Numbered from the stretch's first letter, positions 27,786 to 38,340 are shown. The stretch: 64,000 nt of DNA from Planctomycetota bacterium (GCA_016125255.1 WGMD01000026.1:112137-176136), one strand, 5' to 3'. Notes: generated by a model not told the origin, from the letters alone. Translations and numbers: made by a program.

Positions 27786-28190
27786 ATGGTAAACGCTACC
27801 GAAAAACTTGCCATCGTGCCTGATCGTGATTCGGATGTTCCCGAGCCGACCGTCTATCGGTTCGACCGCCGCCGCGATTTGCGTCATGACCTTGGCGGCT
27901 GCGTGACCGCGCTTCGCCGGGATCATGAAGTCAACGCCTACCGCCATCCCGTCTGCTCGCTGCGCCTGCGCAACATGTCCGAAGGCGGACTCGGCGTCAT
28001 CAGCGATGTGCCGCTGGGGTCCGAAGAGCGCATCGCCGTCTACTTTCAGCCGCACGGCTCCGACACCGGGTTCGAAATGTTCGGCCACGTCGTCCGCTGC
28101 CTGCCCGTCCGCACCGAAGACGCCAACGAATCCCCCCTCGCCACCGGCTACGAGATCGGCATCCGCTTCGATCCCCCCGCCGCGGCCTGA
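27786..28190 (+). CDS. PilZ domain protein
   Basis: A 134-residue protein with the c-di-GMP binding PilZ motif: RRRDLRHDLG near the N-terminus and NMSEGGLGV further on. No membrane segment is seen. It probably responds to c-di-GMP through a partner not found here. It is divergent from cobA-hemD with ~100 bases between. Confidence 0.8.
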   Translation: MVNATEKLAIVPDRDSDVPEPTVYRFDRRRDLRHDLGGCVTALRRDHEVNAYRHPVCSLRLRNMSEGGLGVISDVPLGSEERIAVYFQPHGSDTGFEMFGHVVRCLPVRTEDANESPLATGYEIGIRFDPPAAA

Positions 28191-28228
28191 CACAGACCTG
28201 CCCGTTCAAGAAAGTCGGGAGAAGATGA

Positions 28229-28255
28229 ACGACGGCCGAAAGGCCGTCGTTTTTA
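28229..28255 (+). terminator. Terminator of the PilZ gene
   Basis: ACGACGGCC-GAAA-GGCCGTCGT followed by five T: a 9-bp perfect stem with a GAAA tetraloop, 39 bases after the stop codon. Confidence 0.9.
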
Positions 28256-28311
28256 TTGGCGCGGATATCCGATGGACGGTTAGATGCACATCTTGGGTGC
28301 GAATCGTGATT

Positions 28312-28373
28312 GTTTAGCCGCGACCCGCAGGGGAGCGCGACCGGAAGCGCTCCCCTGCGGGTCGCGGCTAAAC
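28312..28373. repeat. 27-bp perfect palindrome (REP-like)
   Basis: Left arm 28312-28338 and right arm 28347-28373 are exact reverse complements of 27 bases (outer end GTTTAGCCGCGACC, inner end GGGGAGCGC) with an 8-base loop. It lies between convergent genes, seven bases before the HIT stop. The outer GTTTAGC also occurs next to the hairpin near 48288. Confidence 0.9.
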
Positions 28374-28379
28374 GGGGAC

Positions 28380-28907
28380 CTACACCAAATCAAGCACCTT
28401 CGGCAGGACCGCCTTCATTTCCTCGTAGGATTCCTCCAGCGCCTGGGGGCTGACGCGGACGCCGGCGATGACGTTCATGAAGTTGGTGTCGCCGCCCCAG
28501 CGGGGGACGAGATGCACATGCAGATGACCGGGGAGGCCGGCGCCGGCGCAGCGGCCGATGTTGACGCCGATGTTCACGCCCTGCGGGTTGAACGTCGTCG
28601 CAATCACGCGCTCGGCGAGGACGGTCAGGTCCATCAGGGCGTGACGATCGGCGGCGGACAGGTCGGGCAGGTCGGCGATGTGGGCGTTGGGCGCGACGAG
28701 GAGGTGGCCGTTCGTGTAGGGGTAGCGGTTGAGGATGATGAACCCGGCTTCGGCGCGGTGGAGGACGAGCAGTTCGGCATCGCGGTCCGTCGCCGTCTGC
28801 GCTTCGCAGAGGAAGCAGCGGGGGGCATCGGAGATGTCGGGCTCAGCGGAGCCGAGGCCCTTGATGTAGTTGATGCGCCACGGCGCCCAGATGTTTGGCC
28901 ATTCCAT
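28380..28907 (-). CDS. HIT family nucleotide hydrolase/phosphorylase
   Basis: A 175-residue protein with the histidine triad HLHVHLVPRW (residues ~130-139), where the middle His would form the nucleotidyl intermediate. The N-terminal WAPWR, the CFLC zinc-binding pair and NRYPYTNGHLLVAP fit the Ap4A phosphorylase-like branch of the family. It lies at the end of the gmd-fcl-GT operon, with 15 bases to the previous gene. Confidence 0.9.
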   Translation of the reverse strand: MEWPNIWAPWRINYIKGLGSAEPDISDAPRCFLCEAQTATDRDAELLVLHRAEAGFIILNRYPYTNGHLLVAPNAHIADLPDLSAADRHALMDLTVLAERVIATTFNPQGVNIGVNIGRCAGAGLPGHLHVHLVPRWGGDTNFMNVIAGVRVSPQALEESYEEMKAVLPKVLDLV

Positions 28908-28922
28908 GAGCGACAGAATACG

Positions 28923-30104
28923 TCAACCGACGACGCTTTCCAACAGCCCCTCAAACTGCTCGCAGCAGACCTGATGTTCGTAGCTCTGCTCGAAGGCGGC
29001 GCGGGCGTTGCGGCCAAGTTGTTCGCACTCGGCGGGGTTGTCGGCGAGGCGGCGAAGTGCGGCGACGAGACCGGCGCTGTCATCGCCTTTGAGCACGAAG
29101 CCGGACTCGGCGGCGCGGAGGTCCAGGGCGGTGTCAGCGTCGGCGGGGCCGAGGAAGATCGCGGCGCGTCCGGCGGCCATGATGCCGTAAAGCTTGCTCG
29201 GTACGGCGGTGCCGGTCATGCCATTGCGCAGCGTCACCAGATGCACATCCGCCGCACCGAGCGTTTCGCTCAGCCCGTCGCGCGGCTGATACGGGAGCTT
29301 GAGGCACGGCTCGGTGATCTCCTCAAGCCGGCGACCGGACCCGATGAACACGAAGGCGAATCGCGGATCGTTCGCCAGTTCGCGCATCGCGGCGCGGACG
29401 GCGTCGAAGGTATGGATCAGGCCGGCGTTGCCGGAGTACATGACGACGAATTTGCCGTCGAGTTTCTGATCACGGCGCAGGGGCGAGGCGGCGGCGTCGA
29501 TGACGCGAATCTGATCGGCCCGGCTCCACGGCGGAATCACCACGATGCGCTCGCGCTCCACGCCTTTTTCCGCGAGCCGATCCTTCATCGCCTCGCCGAG
29601 CGCGACGGTGGCGTCGGCCCGGCGGAAGTGCAAGGCGTTGAGGAAATGCAGGAAGCGCCAGGCAGGATGCTTTCGGCTCCAGATGCCCAATTCGAATTCG
29701 ACATCGGGGTGCAGGTCCATCGCCCAGCAAATATGTTTCGTCCGCACGAACGTCGCGTAGAGTCCGATCAGCGGCGGCGTCGTCAGCGTGACGATCGCAT
29801 CGAAGCGATCGCCGTGCGCGAGCATCCATCCGCCGCACAATAGATGAAACGCGGCATAGTCCACAATGCGCCCGAGCATATTCGACTTGCCGAAGCCGGG
29901 GGCGGAAAGGCGATGCACATGCACCCCGTTGAGCGTTTCCTCGCGCGGCGTCGGGCGGGCGGTGCCGTCGTCATATTTGCCCCGACTGCACAGCACATGC
30001 ACTTCATGCCCGTGCGACGCCAGATGCTCGGCGAGGTCCGCGAGAATCTGAGCCGTGGCGGCGAAGTCGGGGGCGTAGAACTGATTGACGAAAAGGAGTT
30101 TCAT
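28923..30104 (-). CDS. Glycosyltransferase family 4
   Basis: A 393-residue GT-B fold enzyme. The N-terminal domain begins LLFVNQFYAPDFAATAQIL and has GHEVHVLCSRGKYDD. The C-terminal donor domain has VVMYSGNAGLIHTFD and FVFIGSGRRLEEI, and the end VPSKLYGIMAAGRAAIFLG replaces the usual EX7E motif region. It resembles WbuB-type fucosaminyl or related transferases. Being downstream of gmd and fcl, it probably uses a GDP- or UDP-deoxysugar for a surface glycan. Confidence 0.85.
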   Translation of the reverse strand: MKLLFVNQFYAPDFAATAQILADLAEHLASHGHEVHVLCSRGKYDDGTARPTPREETLNGVHVHRLSAPGFGKSNMLGRIVDYAAFHLLCGGWMLAHGDRFDAIVTLTTPPLIGLYATFVRTKHICWAMDLHPDVEFELGIWSRKHPAWRFLHFLNALHFRRADATVALGEAMKDRLAEKGVERERIVVIPPWSRADQIRVIDAAASPLRRDQKLDGKFVVMYSGNAGLIHTFDAVRAAMRELANDPRFAFVFIGSGRRLEEITEPCLKLPYQPRDGLSETLGAADVHLVTLRNGMTGTAVPSKLYGIMAAGRAAIFLGPADADTALDLRAAESGFVLKGDDSAGLVAALRRLADNPAECEQLGRNARAAFEQSYEHQVCCEQFEGLLESVVG

Positions 30105-30106
30105 GG

Positions 30107-30183
30107 TGAGAGGGGGAAGGGGGTTGGGGGAAGGGGGAAGGGGGTGCTTTCCCCCAACCCCTTTCCCCCATCCCCTCTCCCCA
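30107..30183. repeat. G-run/C-run palindrome
   Basis: GAGGGGGAAGGGGGTTGGGGG-type runs at 30110-30144 oppose CCCCCAACCCCTTTCCCCC-type runs at 30150-30182, giving a long imperfect hairpin between fcl and the glycosyltransferase. The several runs of five G on the plus strand could also form a quadruplex. Confidence 0.75.
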
Positions 30184-32204
<2,021 letters not shown>

Positions 32205-32338
32205 GGAACCCTCCCAATCGGTCAAAGCGTGAATAAGGGTTCCCATTGTATCGGACGATCCGCCCGCAGGCATCAGCGGAGGGCACGCCGCATGTTGATT
32301 TCCCGTTCAGCGGCGGGATATTGCTCCGCGCGGCATTG

Positions 32339-32749
32339 CTACCCGCCGCGGCGATTCTTGTACGTCATCACCAGGTCCGCCGCCGCCGCTTCGTCCCATG
32401 TGACCGGTCGATTCTCCTCCTTCGCAGCGATCATCGTGTCCACCGTCGTTTCGATGTCGCCGCGGGCCAGGTGATGAATCTGCAGATCATGCAACGTTAC
32501 CTCCAGCCCGGCCTTTTGCGACCGGATGTAGACGTACACGACCTTTCGCACAGGCACTTTCATCATGCGCATGGCCGCCAATTGATTGATAGGAACGCGC
32601 ACGCCCGCCATCTGCGCCATCGCGATCGCGGGGATGACCGGAAGGTAGAACCACGCGAAAGCCAACGCGAGGACGATGAATATCCACGCACCCGCCGGGA
32701 TCTGAAACGCGGCAATGGCGGCTTCCAGTGCCTTCAATTGCATGGGCAT
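32339..32749 (-). CDS. Half-length FloA-like membrane protein
   Basis: A 136-residue protein resembling the first ~115 residues of the flotillin-like FloA (UPF0365): a membrane segment (AWIFIVLALAFAWFYLPVIP), then IRSQKAGLEVTLHDLQIHHL, ARGDIETTVDTMIAAKEE and WDEAAAADLV. Full FloA is about 330 residues, so the SPFH and coiled-coil parts are absent. It lies 55 bases after the short NfeD gene, the usual floA position in NfeD operons. It may be a natural short form or the product of an old truncation. Confidence 0.65.
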   Translation of the reverse strand: MPMQLKALEAAIAAFQIPAGAWIFIVLALAFAWFYLPVIPAIAMAQMAGVRVPINQLAAMRMMKVPVRKVVYVYIRSQKAGLEVTLHDLQIHHLARGDIETTVDTMIAAKEENRPVTWDEAAAADLVMTYKNRRGG

Positions 32750-32803
32750 ATCCTCAACATATAACCCGAAGCGATGGCGTGGCCCCGCCGCTAAGCAAAT
32801 GCA

Positions 32804-33292
32804 TCACGCCCGCTGCACGCGCACTTCGATGCCGTTGACCGCCGTGACTTTGACGCGTGTGCCGCGCTCCAGTGTGCCGCCGACGCTCATGCATTCGACC
32901 CGCTGCCCGTCGATCTGGCACATCCCCACCGGCCGAAGGTCCGATACCACTTCGCCTTCCTTGCCGACGAGCCCCTGCGGGTCCGCGTCGCGCGTCTTGT
33001 CATATTGGACCGTGTGCATCGCCGGGGCGTGCTCCGCCCGCAGGATCAGCAATCGCCCGACCGGCGTGTTGGGAAACACCTTCAGCGCCACATTGATCGC
33101 CGCCGGCACCGCGATCAGCGACGCCAGCAGCCCCACCATCCCCAGCGTCGCATCAATCCTGAACAGGCACACCACCGCCGCGATCAGCGACGCCAGCGAC
33201 AAAAGCCCCAGCACGCCGTGGCTCGGCACGAACAGTTCGATCACGAACAACGCGATCGCCGCCATAATCAGTAAGCCCGCCCATGCACCCAT
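32804..33292 (-). CDS. Short NfeD-like membrane protein
   Basis: A 162-residue protein with three to four membrane segments (LLIMAAIALFVIELFVPSHG, LLSLASLIAAVVCLF, VGLLASLIAVPAAINVALK) and a C-terminal OB-fold domain (LVGKEGEVVSDLRPVGMCQI, GTLERGTRVKVTAVNGIEV). The start is two bases after the stop of the long NfeD gene. It likely cooperates with the FloA-like protein in membrane organisation. Confidence 0.85.
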   Translation of the reverse strand: MGAWAGLLIMAAIALFVIELFVPSHGVLGLLSLASLIAAVVCLFRIDATLGMVGLLASLIAVPAAINVALKVFPNTPVGRLLILRAEHAPAMHTVQYDKTRDADPQGLVGKEGEVVSDLRPVGMCQIDGQRVECMSVGGTLERGTRVKVTAVNGIEVRVQRA

Positions 33293-33294
33293 GT

Positions 33295-34896
33295 TCACGC
33301 CTCCTCGACCACGATGTAGTTGCCGCTCACCTGCGTGATCCGCACCGTCTTGCCCGGCTCGATCCATCGGCCCGTGCACACCACGTCCACGAGTCGCCCG
33401 TCGAATTCCGCGCGACCGACCGGCTTGAGCTGCATCACCACGCGACCCGTCTGGCCCACTTGGACCTCCGGCGGGCGCGGCGTCGACGGCGAAGCGCTCC
33501 CGCTGGCCGCGCCCGGCGTCACGCCGGCCGTGAGCACCAGCCGGTTGGCGATCGGAATCCGCCCGAAATGCTTGGTCACGAAATAAAACCCCACCGCCGT
33601 CACCGCCATCGCCGCGACGATCGACAGCAGCCCCGTCTCGAGCATCGCCCACGTCCCCGGCAGCGTCGGGATCACGCCCGGCCCCGGCTCGCTCTGCACG
33701 AACGTCATCAGCAGCCCGATGAACATCAGCGCCAGTCCCGTAAAGCCCGTCACGCCGAATCCCGGAATCAAAAACAGTTCGATCATCAATAGCACGAACC
33801 CGATGGCGATGAGCACCAGGTCGATGACGTTGGCGAGTCCCGTCAGAAACGGCGCGCCGAACAGCACCGCCGCCGCGACGAGCGCGACCGCGCCCGGCAG
33901 CCCCACGCCCGGCGACTGCATCTCGACATACAGCCCCATCAGCATGATCACCACCAGCAGCACGCGCAGAACCGGATTCGTCAAAAGCGTCACCAAGTCT
34001 TCCGACCAGTTGGTTTCCTGACGCTCGATATCCGCCGTCGTCCCGCCCAGATACGCCGCAAGCTCTTCGTCCGTGTCGATCTGCTTTTTGGCGAATCCGT
34101 ATTCGATCGCTTCCGCGCCGAGCATGGTCAAAAGGTGATCCTTGTCGAGCACCTTCTTGTCGATCTTCCATCCCTGATCCGCCGCCGGCGCCGGTGCGGC
34201 TTCCTTTGCCGCTTCCTCGGTCGGCTTCGTGTCGTCCGTCGACGTCTTCTCCTTCGTCTCGCCGGTGGGCGCGGTCAGATCGTAGAGGTGCAGGTCGTTG
34301 GCGGTGACGAATTTCGATTCGCCTTTCGCTTCGTTGGAGATGCGATACACCGCCGGGCCGAGCGTCACCATCGCCTCCGCCAGCGGCAGGGGGTACCCGT
34401 TGGCCGAGGCACTATCGCGGAACTCGGCGAGAATGTAGCTGTCGATCTTGGCGCGTTCGGTTTCGCCCAGACTCTGCATCCCCTGCGGTCCGACCATGAT
34501 CGCCGCGCAGTCGCCGATCTTCGACCGGGCCGAGACGACAATCTCGTTGCACGCCAGCGAAATGAGCGAGCCGGCGGAGATGGCTTCGTGGTTGACCCAT
34601 GCGACCGTGCGGATGTCTTTGAGATGCTTGAGGCGGGTCGAGATGTCGATGGCGCTGGAGACGAGGCCGCCGGGCGTTTGAATGTCGAGCACGATGGCCT
34701 TGGCGTTCTGGTTTTGGGCCAGCGTGATGCATCGCTCCAGGAAGTCGCGGGTCAGGTCGTTGATCTCGCCGTGGATGGGGACGATGACGATGGCGCGGCG
34801 GTCGGGCGTCGAGGCGGTTCGTTCCTGTGCCCCGGACCCCGATCCGATCGCCATCGCCGCCAGCAGCGCGAGCAGGATGAATCGGCGTGCGAACAT
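33295..34896 (-). CDS. Long NfeD: ClpP-class membrane serine protease
   Basis: A 533-residue protein: signal peptide (FILLALLAAMAIGSGSGA), ClpP-class protease domain (~40-220) with VLDIQTPGGLVSSAI and the nucleophile region EAISAGSLISLACNEIV, then several membrane segments (~300-450) and a C-terminal OB-fold NfeD domain (VGQTGRVVMQLKPVG). It degrades or processes membrane-associated proteins in known relatives. An acidic/Glu-Thr-rich insert (KEKTSTDDTKPTEEAAKEA) separates protease and membrane parts. It heads the operon with the short NfeD and the FloA-like gene. Confidence 0.88.
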   Translation of the reverse strand: MFARRFILLALLAAMAIGSGSGAQERTASTPDRRAIVIVPIHGEINDLTRDFLERCITLAQNQNAKAIVLDIQTPGGLVSSAIDISTRLKHLKDIRTVAWVNHEAISAGSLISLACNEIVVSARSKIGDCAAIMVGPQGMQSLGETERAKIDSYILAEFRDSASANGYPLPLAEAMVTLGPAVYRISNEAKGESKFVTANDLHLYDLTAPTGETKEKTSTDDTKPTEEAAKEAAPAPAADQGWKIDKKVLDKDHLLTMLGAEAIEYGFAKKQIDTDEELAAYLGGTTADIERQETNWSEDLVTLLTNPVLRVLLVVIMLMGLYVEMQSPGVGLPGAVALVAAAVLFGAPFLTGLANVIDLVLIAIGFVLLMIELFLIPGFGVTGFTGLALMFIGLLMTFVQSEPGPGVIPTLPGTWAMLETGLLSIVAAMAVTAVGFYFVTKHFGRIPIANRLVLTAGVTPGAASGSASPSTPRPPEVQVGQTGRVVMQLKPVGRAEFDGRLVDVVCTGRWIEPGKTVRITQVSGNYIVVEEA

Positions 34897-35015
34897 GATG
34901 CGTCATTATATCGAAATGAACGCCTCGGGCGGACGCGGCGGGGGCGGGGTCGGGCGTTTGTGCCGCGCCGGCCGCTTGTCTTGCCGATTTCGCCACAAGG
35001 CCGTACAGTCACGCC

Positions 35016-35411
35016 ATGGTCCGTTCACTTGTCGCCATCGCCGTCGGCGGGTCGCTCGGAGCGCTGGCGCGCTTCGGCCTGGCCCGATTCGCGCAGATCG
35101 CCTTCGGCGGCACCTTCCCCATCGGCACCCTCATCGCCAACCTCGTCGGCTGCGCCATGATCGGATTCCTCGCCATTTTCTTCGCCAACCGGGCCGGCAC
35201 TTCGATGGGCGGACCGGCGATGCGCTCGGCCGTGATGATCGGCTTCATCGGCGCGCTGACGACGTTCAGCACCTACTGTTTTGAATCGCTCGATCTTATC
35301 GAAAAGCAGCGCTACGCCGCCGCCCTCGGCAACCTCCTCGGGTCCGTCGTGCTCGGCGTGCTGGCGGTGTACGTCGGCCTCGTGCTCGGACGCATCGCCT
35401 TTCCCCCATAA
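35016..35411 (+). CDS. crcB: Fluoride ion channel/exporter CrcB (Fluc)
   Basis: A 131-residue four-helix protein: GGSLGALARFGLARF, FPIGTLIANLVGCAMIGFL, GFIGALTTFSTYCFES, and LGNLLGSVVLGVLAVYVGL. GTLxxNxxG and the TTFSTY motif are characteristic. It forms dual-topology dimers that expel fluoride. No fluoride riboswitch sequence was recognised in the 119 bases upstream. A DUF190 gene follows after 18 bases. Confidence 0.93.
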   Translation: MVRSLVAIAVGGSLGALARFGLARFAQIAFGGTFPIGTLIANLVGCAMIGFLAIFFANRAGTSMGGPAMRSAVMIGFIGALTTFSTYCFESLDLIEKQRYAAALGNLLGSVVLGVLAVYVGLVLGRIAFPP

Positions 35412-35429
35412 TCTGACGGAGCCGATGCC

Positions 35430-35759
35430 ATGCCCCATCAAAGCGTGCAGGCCGAACGTCTGACCATCTACCTCACCGAAACCGCATTCGACGGCGACCG
35501 ACCGCTCTACGAATGGCTCGTCGAGCAGGCCCTGGCCATGAAACTCGGCGGCGCCACCGTCCGCAAAGCCGTCCTCGGCTTCGGCCAGCACCGCCGCATC
35601 CATCATCAGCACGTCCTCGCACTCTCCGACGACCTGCCCGTCATCGTCGAACTCATCGACACCCCCGACCAAATCGACGCCTTCCTCGCCCACTGCGCCG
35701 ACGCGCTCGCCCAGCACACCTACATCCGCGAAAACGTCCGCTGGCACAAGCCCGCGTGA
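35430..35759 (+). CDS. DUF190 family protein
   Basis: A 109-residue soluble protein: ERLTIYLTETAFDGDRPLYE, GGATVRKAVLGFGQHRRIH, LSDDLPVIVELIDTPDQID. DUF190 genes often sit beside crcB, and the small ferredoxin-like fold is thought to be regulatory. GGAG at 35418-35421 precedes the ATG. Confidence 0.88.
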   Translation: MPHQSVQAERLTIYLTETAFDGDRPLYEWLVEQALAMKLGGATVRKAVLGFGQHRRIHHQHVLALSDDLPVIVELIDTPDQIDAFLAHCADALAQHTYIRENVRWHKPA

Positions 35760-35766
35760 TGGCGAA

Positions 35767-35879
35767 AATGACCAATGACCAAATCCCAATGACCAAGGAA
35801 GGAACGGCCTACGGCCTTCTATTTTGACATTGGTGCTTTGAACATTCCCTTGGTCATTGGTGCTTGGTCATTGGTCATT
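35767..35879. repeat. Palindrome of TGACCAATG units with internal hairpin
   Basis: Left arm 35767-35800 (AATGACCAATGACCAA repeated) and right arm 35848-35879 (TTGGTCATTGG repeated) are near-complementary. Between them GGAACGGCCTACGGCCTTC makes a second small hairpin followed by TATTTT. It may terminate the crcB-DUF190 transcript. Confidence 0.85.
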
Positions 35880-35967
35880 CCCCTCCGAATTTTCAAGCCG
35901 GTTCTTGACTCCACCCGATCCCTAACATTACACTACCGCCATACCCTCTTCTGGAGGTCCGGCAAGG

Positions 35968-37749
35968 ATGCTGCGGGAACTGCATATCAACAATCTGGCG
36001 GTCATTGAGGATGCGGCCATCGACCTTCGCACCGGGCTCAACTGCTTCACCGGGCAGACCGGGGCGGGCAAGAGTCTGGTGATCGGGGCGTTCGAGATTC
36101 TGCTCGGGCTCCGCTCGGCCGGCGACATGCTTCGGGCCGGGGCTGACACCGGGCGCATCAGCGGGGTGTTCGAGCTGCGCGACCCGGCCGTGATCCGCGC
36201 GATCAATGAACTGGCCGACCTCGATCTGGACCCCCAACGCACGCCCGAACAACTGCTCATCACCCGCAAGCTCTTCGAGTCCGGCCGCACGTCCGTGTCG
36301 ATCAATGGTCAACCCGCCACCGCCGGGATGCTCCGTGCCGTCGGCGAACTGCTCGTCGACGTGCATGGGCAGCACGATCATCAGTACCTCCTCAAGCCGG
36401 CCCATCAGCTGGTCATGCTCGACCGTTTCGCGCAGACCGAAGCGCTCCGCGAACAGTTCGGCGTCTGTCACCGCAAGCTGCATGACCTTCAGCACCGGCG
36501 CGACGAGCTGGCCGCGTCGCAGTCGCTGCGCCGCCAGCAGCTTGAGCTTTACGAATTTCAGGCCGGCGAAATCGACGCCGCCGAGCCGACGGCGGGGGAG
36601 TTCGATGAACTCTCATCGCGCCATCGCCTGCTCGCCAACCTCGAAAAAGTCATGCGCGACGCCGGGTCGGCCTACGCCGCGCTCTACGAATCGGAGGGCG
36701 CGGTCGTCGATCGATTGCAGACGGTCATGGGCGTGGTGAGCGAACTGAGCGAACTGGACGAGCAGATCGCGCCGGTGGCGGCGAGTTTGCGCGATGCGGC
36801 GGCGGTCGTGCAGGATGCGGCTTACGAACTGAGCCGATACCTCAATCGTCTCGACCTCGACCCCGCCGAGCTGGCCGAAGTCAGCGAACGGCTCAACGTG
36901 CTCAACCGGCTGATTCACAAGTACGGGTCCAGCTCGCTTGATGAAGTCATCGAATATCGCCGGCGGATTCAGGAGGACATCGACCGCCTGCGCGGCGAGA
37001 GCGAGGACCTGGCGTCGATCGACGAGCAGATGGCGCCGGTGCTGGCGGAGCTTCGCCGCGTTGGTGAGGAATTGTCATTGCGCCGCCGGGCCGCCGCCGA
37101 GAAGCTTTGCCCGCTGGTGGAATCGGAGCTCAACGAACTGGGCATGAGCGGGGCGAGATTCGAGGTGGAGTTCACCGGCCTTGATGACGCGGCCGAGGAT
37201 GCGGCCAGCGGTTTCGACGCGGTGGAGATCATGGTGCGGACGAATCCGGGTCAGCCGGGCCGCCCGCTTCGCAAAGTCGCCAGCGGCGGGGAACTGAGCC
37301 GCGTCATGCTCGCCGTCAAATCGATCGCCGCGCAGGCGGATCGCATCAGCGTGCTGGTCTTCGACGAGATCGACGCCAACATCGGCGGGCGCATGGGGAC
37401 CGTCATCGGCGACAAACTCCGCCGCCTCGCCGCGCATCATCAGGTCTTGTGCATCACGCACCTGCCGCAGATCGCCGCCTTCGCCGATCATCATCTGCGG
37501 ATCAGCAAGTCCGTCGCCCGCGGGCAGACGCGCACGGATGTGCAGCCGCTCGCCGACGAGTCCGCCCGCATCGACGAACTGGCCGAGATGCTTACCGGCA
37601 AGAACGCCACGAACACGACGCGCCTCCAGGCCGCCGAGATGCTCAAGCTCGCCGCGACGCCGGCGGCGGAGCCCGCGGTCGTCGTGACCATCAAACGCCC
37701 GCCCGCCAAACGCAGCCGGTCCAGCGGGCGTAAGGCGGCGGTGGCATGA
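35968..37749 (+). CDS. recN: DNA repair protein RecN
   Basis: A 593-residue SMC-like ATPase for double-strand break repair. Walker A is GQTGAGKS (residues 29-36). Two coiled-coil arms (~150-380) flank a hinge. The ABC signature is ASGGELSRVMLAVK and Walker B is VLVFDEIDANIGG, then CITHLPQIAAFADHH. Length and order match the family. The C-terminal ~25 residues are a basic tail (KRPPAKRSRSSGRKA). Confidence 0.95.
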   Translation: MLRELHINNLAVIEDAAIDLRTGLNCFTGQTGAGKSLVIGAFEILLGLRSAGDMLRAGADTGRISGVFELRDPAVIRAINELADLDLDPQRTPEQLLITRKLFESGRTSVSINGQPATAGMLRAVGELLVDVHGQHDHQYLLKPAHQLVMLDRFAQTEALREQFGVCHRKLHDLQHRRDELAASQSLRRQQLELYEFQAGEIDAAEPTAGEFDELSSRHRLLANLEKVMRDAGSAYAALYESEGAVVDRLQTVMGVVSELSELDEQIAPVAASLRDAAAVVQDAAYELSRYLNRLDLDPAELAEVSERLNVLNRLIHKYGSSSLDEVIEYRRRIQEDIDRLRGESEDLASIDEQMAPVLAELRRVGEELSLRRRAAAEKLCPLVESELNELGMSGARFEVEFTGLDDAAEDAASGFDAVEIMVRTNPGQPGRPLRKVASGGELSRVMLAVKSIAAQADRISVLVFDEIDANIGGRMGTVIGDKLRRLAAHHQVLCITHLPQIAAFADHHLRISKSVARGQTRTDVQPLADESARIDELAEMLTGKNATNTTRLQAAEMLKLAATPAAEPAVVVTIKRPPAKRSRSSGRKAAVA

Positions 37750-37766
37750 CAAAAGTTGGTTCGACT

Positions 37767-37843
37767 TGACCAATAACAAATGCCTAATGCCTAATGACAA
37801 ATGCATTGGTCATTAGGCATTAGGCATTTGTCAATGGTCATTG
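37767..37843. repeat. 39-bp-arm palindrome of TGCCTAATG units
   Basis: The left arm (TGACCAATAACAAATGCC...) and the right arm (...GGCATTTGTCAATGGTCA) pair over about 39 bases with few mismatches, centred on AATGCATT. It lies 18 bases after the recN stop. Composition and unit sequence resemble the palindrome at 35767-35879. Confidence 0.85.
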
Positions 37844-37880
37844 AAAGGCAAAGCCGTCGTGAACGGGCATGGTTAGAATC

Positions 37881-38070
37881 GGCCCTCGCGGGTTCTCCCG
37901 CCGGGACTTGCCTTTGTCAAAACGCCGCATATGAATGATCACAAGAAGCGGTGGGTGTCTGTCCGCTGGCGCGAAAGCCCGGCAGTTTCGCACACCCCGC
38001 CCGTGCTTCTTGACAGGACCGACCGTTAGTGGTTGATCTTCAGCCCGTTGAATCCCGCGGTGCGGCCGGC
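37881..38070 (+). ncRNA. Possible structured RNA or leader
   Basis: A gene-free GC-rich stretch with nested complementarity: GGCCCTCGCGGGTTC (37881-37895) with GAATCCCGCGG...GGCC (38050-38067), and inside it CAAGAAGC plus GGTGGGTGT (37942-37958) with ACACCCC...GCTTCTTG (37992-38012). This would give a rod with an internal bubble. Local alternatives (GCGGG-TTCT-CCCGC; CCGCGG...CCGCGG) compete. It could be a free RNA or the leader of the small gene at 38203. No family is recognised. Confidence 0.3.
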
Positions 38071-38202
38071 TGGTAACCGCGGGGCGTGACGGGCAACACA
38101 AATGGACATTCTGATCGCCGCATCGGGCCGTGTTGGCACGGTGGGCGATCCGTCTCGCCCGTCGCACATTGGATGCGCGGGCATTCACCACAGGAGGCCA
38201 CC

Positions 38203-38340
38203 ATGGCCGCTCAAAACACGCAGACCAAGCCCCAGACCCCCGCGCCCGCCAAGCCCGCCGCCAAGCCGCAGGCCGCCCCGGCTCAGCAGCCCTGCTCGAC
38301 GCCCAAGAAGGGCAACGGCGGCTGCGGCTGCGGTCACTGA
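38203..38340 (+). CDS. 45-residue Pro/Ala-rich protein with a CGCGH end
   Basis: MAAQNTQTKPQTPAPAKPAA and onward to a C-terminus of KKGNGGCGCGH. The ATG follows CAGGAGG at good spacing, strong support for translation. The body is low-complexity Pro/Ala/Lys/Gln; the last residues (Cys-Gly-Cys-Gly-His, plus an earlier Cys) could bind a metal. Function unknown. Confidence 0.6.
   Translation: MAAQNTQTKPQTPAPAKPAAKPQAAPAQQPCSTPKKGNGGCGCGH

Noticed and set aside
28284..29843. A 519-residue plus-strand frame
   Set aside because: Antisense to the HIT and GT4 genes, whose motifs are clear on the minus strand.
30107..30183. CRISPR-like or satellite repeat
   Set aside because: The G and C runs form one palindrome; there are no spaced direct repeats. 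No CRISPR array was seen anywhere in the window.
32804..34171. A 455-residue minus-strand open frame
   Set aside because: Its N-terminal part is an out-of-frame shadow of the long NfeD gene. Only the short NfeD from 33292 is real.
34897..35015. Possible fluoride riboswitch before crcB
   Set aside because: The conserved GGNGAUGG...and CUGAUGACUCC elements of the crcB motif were not found.
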